Assembly: GCA_019422105.1 (NCBI GenBank)
Contig: JAHZDZ010000015.1
Coordinates: 21,190 to 85,189, forward strand
DNA from: Bacillota bacterium
Lineage (GTDB): Bacteria > Bacillota > Clostridia > Lachnospirales > Anaerotignaceae
Direction: 5' to 3'
DNA length: 64,000 nt
Made by a program: the position numbers and the translations under genes. The first letter of the stretch is position 1. Each line of letters begins with the position of its first letter. Shown here in pieces: positions 60,412 through 64,000 of the stretch. A model generated the notes under the pieces. The model searched no databases. It saw only the letters and a program-made list of their open reading frames with translations, and was not told the DNA's origin.

Positions 60412-60553
60412 TTTAAAATAATAATAACAAAGGTGAAGAAAAACATTTTACTGCAATTTCTTTGCAGCAGAGGCTTAAAGGCAGCACAGTGAGCCTTACA
60501 GCATTTTCTTTACCTTTACGGTGGCAAGTAAAAAACAGAAAAGGGGAATAAAA

Positions 60554-60811
60554 ATGATAGAATCACGATGCGGTATTGTATGTGGGGAATGCGTTTACAA
60601 AAAACAGGTCGGTTGCAGGGGCTGTACCCATATTGATAAGCCCTTTTGGGGAGAAAGCTGCCCGCTGAAAAAATGCTGTGAGGAAAGAAAGTTAGAAAAC
60701 TGCGGCTTCTGCCCTGATTTTCCATGTGAGATTTTAACGAAGTTTGCCTATGACAAGGAACAGGGGGATAATGGAAAAAGAATTGAACAGTGCGGAAAAT
60801 GGTGCAGGTAA
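60554..60811 (+). CDS. Short DUF3795 protein
   Basis: 85 residues: SRCGIVCGECVYKKQVGCRGCTH, SCPLKKCCEERKLENCGFCPDFPCEIL. The cysteine pattern is that of DUF3795, without the C-terminal zinc ribbon present in the copy at 28574. AAAGGGG precedes the ATG at 60554. Function unknown, likely metal-binding. Confidence 0.85.
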   Translation: MIESRCGIVCGECVYKKQVGCRGCTHIDKPFWGESCPLKKCCEERKLENCGFCPDFPCEILTKFAYDKEQGDNGKRIEQCGKWCR

Positions 60812-61123
60812 TACATAGTATTTTGAATGTCCAGACTGCCGAGCTATAAAAACAGCATTGCATAAAAACGGATGGAGCCGAAAGCATTGAATTTTTTCAA
60901 TAGGCTATTTTGTATCTGATTTACACTATGCTCAATAAGAAAAAAGCAATTGTATACCAGAATAACAGCGGTGAAATCACTTTCCATTCGATTTTGCCGC
61001 TGTTTTTTTGCAGGCGCCCTCCCTTGTCATTTTGCTTTCTTTTATGTTAAAATAAGCCCATATAAACTTAATAACCGGGCTGACCGGGCCCTTTCAATAC
61101 AGAAAATGCAAGAGGTACCGCCT
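60812..61123. other. Intergenic stretch before the MBL-fold gene
   Basis: No gene is supported. An open frame continues upstream from 61124 to 60950, but it has no ribosome binding site and no family similarity. The promoter for the MBL-lipoate ligase pair is probably here (TGTTAAAAT near 61043). Confidence 0.4.
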
Positions 61124-62008
61124 ATGTTTGAGCTTATACAAGCCGCCGGAAATACCTATTATATCAATTCTCCCGCTAAAATTGGCCTTTACCGCATTAC
61201 GGAAAAGGACGTCTGTCTGATAGACACAGGAAACGACAAGGATGCGGGAAGGAAAATAAAAAAAATACTGGAGGAAAAGGGCTGGAATTTGAGCCTCATT
61301 ATCAATACCCATTCCAACGCCGACCATATCGGCGGCAATAAGTTTCTTCAGGACAGATACCAATGTCCTGTTTTGACTGCCGGTGTTGAGGGTGCTTTTA
61401 CCCAATATCCCCTTTTGGAGCCATCCTTTTTGTATGGCGGCTGTCCTCCCAGTGTTCTCCGCCATAAATTTTTGATGGCACAGCCAAGCCGCTGTACCGA
61501 AATATCATCAGTTTCGCTCCCCGGCGGATTGGAGTATTTCCCTTTGGGCGGTCATTTTTTTGACATGATCGGTATAAAAACCCCTGATGATGTCTATTTT
61601 CTCGCCGATTGTCTGGTCGGAGAAAATATCATTGATAAATATCATATTTCCTTTCTCTATGATGTCAGGGCTTATCTTGACACCTTAAATAAAGTAGAAG
61701 GCTTAAAGGGCCGTCTTTTTATTCCGGCCCACATGGAGGCCACAGAGGATATTCGTCCCGCAGTTTTAAAAAACAGAGGCAAAATAGAAGAGATAATCGG
61801 CCGCCTGCTGAAAATATGTGCAAATCCCCTCTCCTTTGAGGATATTTTAAAGGAAATATTCGATTATTACGGTCTGGCTATGGATTTTGACCAATACGTT
61901 CTGGTCGGAAGCACTATAAAATCTTACCTCTCCTATTTATCTGACGAAGGTAAAATAACCGCTGACTTTCGTGAGAACAAGCTGTACTGGCATACGACTT
62001 CTTTATGA
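61124..62008 (+). CDS. Metallo-beta-lactamase-fold hydrolase with variant metal motif
   Basis: 294 residues. The MBL fold is clear: VCLIDTGNDKDAGRKIKKIL, LIINTHSNADHIGGN, GGHFFDMIGIKTPDDVYFLADCLV (with the bridging Asp) and IPAHME for the last His. The usual HxHxDH reads HSNADH, so the second His is replaced by Asn, which should change one metal ligand. The C-terminal 75 residues are a winged-helix-like extension. Start at 61124 follows AGAGG. Substrate unknown. It precedes the lipoate ligase gene by 32 bp. Confidence 0.85.
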   Translation: MFELIQAAGNTYYINSPAKIGLYRITEKDVCLIDTGNDKDAGRKIKKILEEKGWNLSLIINTHSNADHIGGNKFLQDRYQCPVLTAGVEGAFTQYPLLEPSFLYGGCPPSVLRHKFLMAQPSRCTEISSVSLPGGLEYFPLGGHFFDMIGIKTPDDVYFLADCLVGENIIDKYHISFLYDVRAYLDTLNKVEGLKGRLFIPAHMEATEDIRPAVLKNRGKIEEIIGRLLKICANPLSFEDILKEIFDYYGLAMDFDQYVLVGSTIKSYLSYLSDEGKITADFRENKLYWHTTSL

Positions 62009-62040
62009 GAGAGATAGAAACCCTGACAGGAGGAAATCAC

Positions 62041-63027
62041 ATGATATACATTGCGTCTAAAAGCAACGACCCCTTTTTTAATATGGCCTTTGAAGAGTAT
62101 ATTTTTGAGAAAATGCCCAGAGATAAGGAATATTTTATGCTTTGGCAAAACAATAATACCATTGTCGTCGGAAAATACCAGAATACGGTAGAAGAAATCA
62201 ACCAGGATTATGTGCGCCAGCACGCTATCAAAATAGTCAGAAGGCTCTCCGGCGGCGGCGCCATGTATCAGGATATGGGAAACCTGAATTTCACGTTTAT
62301 TGTAGATCAGCACGGATCAAAAAGCCTCGATTTCAGTATATTTACAAAGCCTGTCGTAAAAGCATTAAAGCAGCTTGGCGTCAGCGCCGAATTTACCAGC
62401 CGCAATGATTTGACCATTGATGGGAAAAAGTTTTCCGGCAACTCTCAATACAACAAACAGGGACGCACAATGCATCATGGCACCCTTCTGTTTCACTCCG
62501 ACCTTGACGTCATTCAAAAGGCTCTTAAGGTATCGGCAGACAAAATTGAATCCAAAGGCATCAAATCTGTGAGAAGCCGCGTCACAAATATTTACCCATA
62601 CCTGGATGATAAAGTAACGCTGGATAGATTTAAGGAGCTTCTGCTTACATATATGTTCGAGGGACAGTCTTTAGAAGAATACATATTGAGTGTCAAGGAT
62701 CTGGAAGAAATTCAGAAGCTGAGCGACGAAAAATACGCCACATGGGATTGGAATTATGGTAAATCCCCCAAATATAATGTCAAAAAAGAAAAAAAGTTTG
62801 AAACGGGCAAGCTCTTTGCCTATATGGATATTGAAAAGGGCAGAATAAAGAGTATACAATTTAACGGCGATTTTTTTGGAAACGGCGATATAGCAGAACT
62901 GGAGAAGATACTATCCGGTGCAGAGCTGAGAATAGAGACTATACAGAAAATACTTGAGAAAACAGAATGCGGCAGCTATATCAAAGGTCTTACGCCGGAA
63001 ATGCTGGCAGAATTCATTGTTTACTGA
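62041..63027 (+). CDS. lplA: Lipoate-protein ligase
   Basis: 328 residues. Attaches free lipoate to lipoyl domains (for example glycine cleavage H protein or 2-oxoacid dehydrogenases) by way of lipoyl-AMP. Features: NDPFFNMAFEEYIFE, LWQNNNTIVVGKYQN, VRRLSGGGAMYQDMGNLNFTFI, FTSRNDLTIDGKKFSGNSQY with the catalytic Lys, and HHGTLLF. A C-terminal accessory domain of about 85 residues is present, as in stand-alone LplA. AGGAGG lies before the ATG at 62041. Confidence 0.94.
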   Translation: MIYIASKSNDPFFNMAFEEYIFEKMPRDKEYFMLWQNNNTIVVGKYQNTVEEINQDYVRQHAIKIVRRLSGGGAMYQDMGNLNFTFIVDQHGSKSLDFSIFTKPVVKALKQLGVSAEFTSRNDLTIDGKKFSGNSQYNKQGRTMHHGTLLFHSDLDVIQKALKVSADKIESKGIKSVRSRVTNIYPYLDDKVTLDRFKELLLTYMFEGQSLEEYILSVKDLEEIQKLSDEKYATWDWNYGKSPKYNVKKEKKFETGKLFAYMDIEKGRIKSIQFNGDFFGNGDIAELEKILSGAELRIETIQKILEKTECGSYIKGLTPEMLAEFIVY

Positions 63028-63061
63028 ATGGCAGAAACGCAGACAAAACAGAAATTTACGC

Positions 63062-63107
63062 AGGAGTGCTCAGCCTTCATCCCTGAAGCGGGGCACTCCT
63101 TTTTTAT
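63062..63107 (+). terminator. Terminator of the lipoate ligase gene
   Basis: AGGAGTGC / GCACTCCT stem followed by TTTTTT. The rest of 63108-63410 shows no gene. Confidence 0.85.
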
Positions 63108-63410
63108 ATCGGCTCCCAAAATCTCTGCTGAAAAAACACTTCACCCTTTACATACATTCATAAAAAAATAATGATACAATTCTCCTTTCCATTTTGCTCT
63201 ATAGAATACTTCCCATATTGAAAAACATTGCCGTTTTTTTGCCCCTGCCTGCGGGCCCTTTCATGTACATAATGTATTACTGATTCCCTTAAATGGGAAA
63301 TAGCCCCTATGGCAATATATTTAAGGTACATCTGATACAAAGCGTAAAAAAATGAACAGATACCCCCGCCCTATGAACTATCTCAAGGTTTTCTTTATTG
63401 CCCGTCCAAA

Positions 63411-63448
63411 ATAGTTGTGTTGACAACTATTTTTAACAATGCTATACT
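63411..63448 (+). promoter_or_regulatory. Promoter with dyad operator before the second MATE gene
   Basis: TTGACA (63420-63425), exactly 17 bp, TATACT (63443-63448): a near-consensus promoter. ATAGTTGT-gttg-ACAACTAT (63411-63430) is a perfect 8-bp dyad laid over the -35 box, as expected for a repressor site. The repressor is not identifiable in the window; the sequence differs from the MarR palindrome at 26261. Confidence 0.75.
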
Positions 63449-63492
63449 TTTTATAAAAGCAAAACAGAAGCAAAGGATGTGGTGACAGCAAA

Positions 63493-64000
63493 ATGAATCA
63501 GGAATTAAGCATGGAGCAAAAGGACAACGAAAAATTTATAAAAATGACACAGACGCCCGTAGAAAAGCTTGTCTGCACTCTGGCAGTGCCCACAATTATC
63601 AGTATGATGATTTCGTCTATTTACAATATGGCGGATACCTTCTTTGTCGGAAAAATCGGCACCTCCGCCACCGGCGCAGTAGGCATATCCTTTGCCCTTA
63701 TGGCAATCATTCAGGCGGTGGGCTTTACACTGGGCATAGGAAGCGGTAATTACGTTTCACGGCTTCTTGGACAGAGAAACCGTCAGTATGCCTCCAACAT
63801 CGTCTCCACCGCCGTACTGACCGCTTTGGGGGTGGGTCTGTTTCTCGGCGTGCTGGGCCTTATTTTCATCAATCCCCTGGTCAGAATACTTGGCGCAACG
63901 GATACCATATTCCCCTACGCAAAAGCATACGTCCGTTATATACTCATCGGCACGCCGTACATGATGGCGGCCTTTGTTATGAACAATATCCTCCGTTTTC
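63493..64000 (+). CDS. MATE-family antiporter (partial, cut by the window end)
   Basis: At least 169 residues of a MATE drug/cation exporter: LAVPTIISMMISSIYNMADTFFVGKIG, SFALMAIIQAVGFTLGIGSGNYVSRLLGQRN and VRYILIGTPYMMAAFVMNNILRF. It differs from the MATE protein at 26786. The gene runs off the right edge. The ATG at 63493 follows the promoter by about 45 bp; its ribosome binding site is weak (GGTGA). Confidence 0.88.
   Translation, partial: MNQELSMEQKDNEKFIKMTQTPVEKLVCTLAVPTIISMMISSIYNMADTFFVGKIGTSATGAVGISFALMAIIQAVGFTLGIGSGNYVSRLLGQRNRQYASNIVSTAVLTALGVGLFLGVLGLIFINPLVRILGATDTIFPYAKAYVRYILIGTPYMMAAFVMNNILRF

Noticed and set aside
1..64000. tRNA, rRNA or replication origin
   Set aside because: No sequence resembling these was recognised on either strand, though without a covariance search a single tRNA could be missed.

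Overview
The window looks like a chromosome segment from a low-to-moderate GC Gram-positive anaerobe of class Clostridia (Lachnospiraceae- or Anaerotignum-like is my guess). Support comes from AGGAGG-type ribosome binding sites, a class B sortase with an NPXTG-type surface protein, stalk-domain (copper amine oxidase N-terminal-like) secreted proteins, FetAB, YkvI, DUF3795 and DUF1893 proteins, and a heterodimeric (PyrD/PyrK) dihydroorotate dehydrogenase. No rRNA, tRNA or CRISPR array was seen.

Layout. 1-400: intergenic palindromic repeats. 0.4-4.2 kb (minus): peptide ABC importer pieces (two ATPases and a binding lipoprotein, no permeases in view). 4.4-9.6 kb: cyclophilin, sortase B, and convergent to it a 1,106-residue surface protein with 18 perfect-length hexapeptide repeats and an NPKTG anchor. 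9.9-17.8 kb (minus): galT, an orphan peptide-binding lipoprotein, then polA-coaE-lytic transglycosylase, then a stalk-domain protein. 18.0-26.1 kb: an NMT1/THI5-like substrate-binding protein gene cut in two by a ~7.0 kb element. The element encodes a large serine recombinase, a small secreted protein, a two-component system, a DUF4177 protein, a nitroreductase, an acetyltransferase and a beheaded MerR regulator. The 8-bp sequence GGCGCATT sits at both ends, and joining the ends restores a 335-residue frame. 26.2-30.0 kb (plus): a MarR-MATE efflux pair with identical 14-bp palindromes before each gene, then DUF3795, YaiI/YqxD and CmpB-like genes. 30.2-37.5 kb: polysaccharide deacetylase, small genes, a badly decayed prophage carrying a YefM-YoeB toxin-antitoxin pair, and a YkvI-type transporter with a long leader.

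39.7-49.9 kb (minus) is a complete de novo UMP operon, pyrB-pyrC-pyrF-carA-carB-pyrK-pyrD-pyrE, with tightly coupled genes. Its leader has a strong promoter, a 42-codon leader peptide with a good ribosome binding site, a hairpin in the leader reading frame, and a terminator whose 5' arm is the end of the leader peptide. This is the arrangement of the enterobacterial pyrBI attenuator, with no pyrR in the operon. Divergent from it (50.0-52.8 kb, plus) is a folate operon, folE-HD hydrolase-folP-folBK. 52.8-63 kb holds a glycerate kinase, a VOC protein, a YcaQ-like glycosylase, FetAB, an ECF S-component with a DUF1893 protein, an AraC regulator, a second DUF3795 protein, a variant metallo-beta-lactamase-fold protein and a lipoate ligase. 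The window ends inside a second MATE transporter gene.

The most interesting items are the gene-splitting serine-recombinase element and the pyrBI-like attenuator. Next come the paired MarR operators, a family of short hyphenated palindromes and promoter-containing inverted repeats scattered between genes, and the HD hydrolase in the folate operon.
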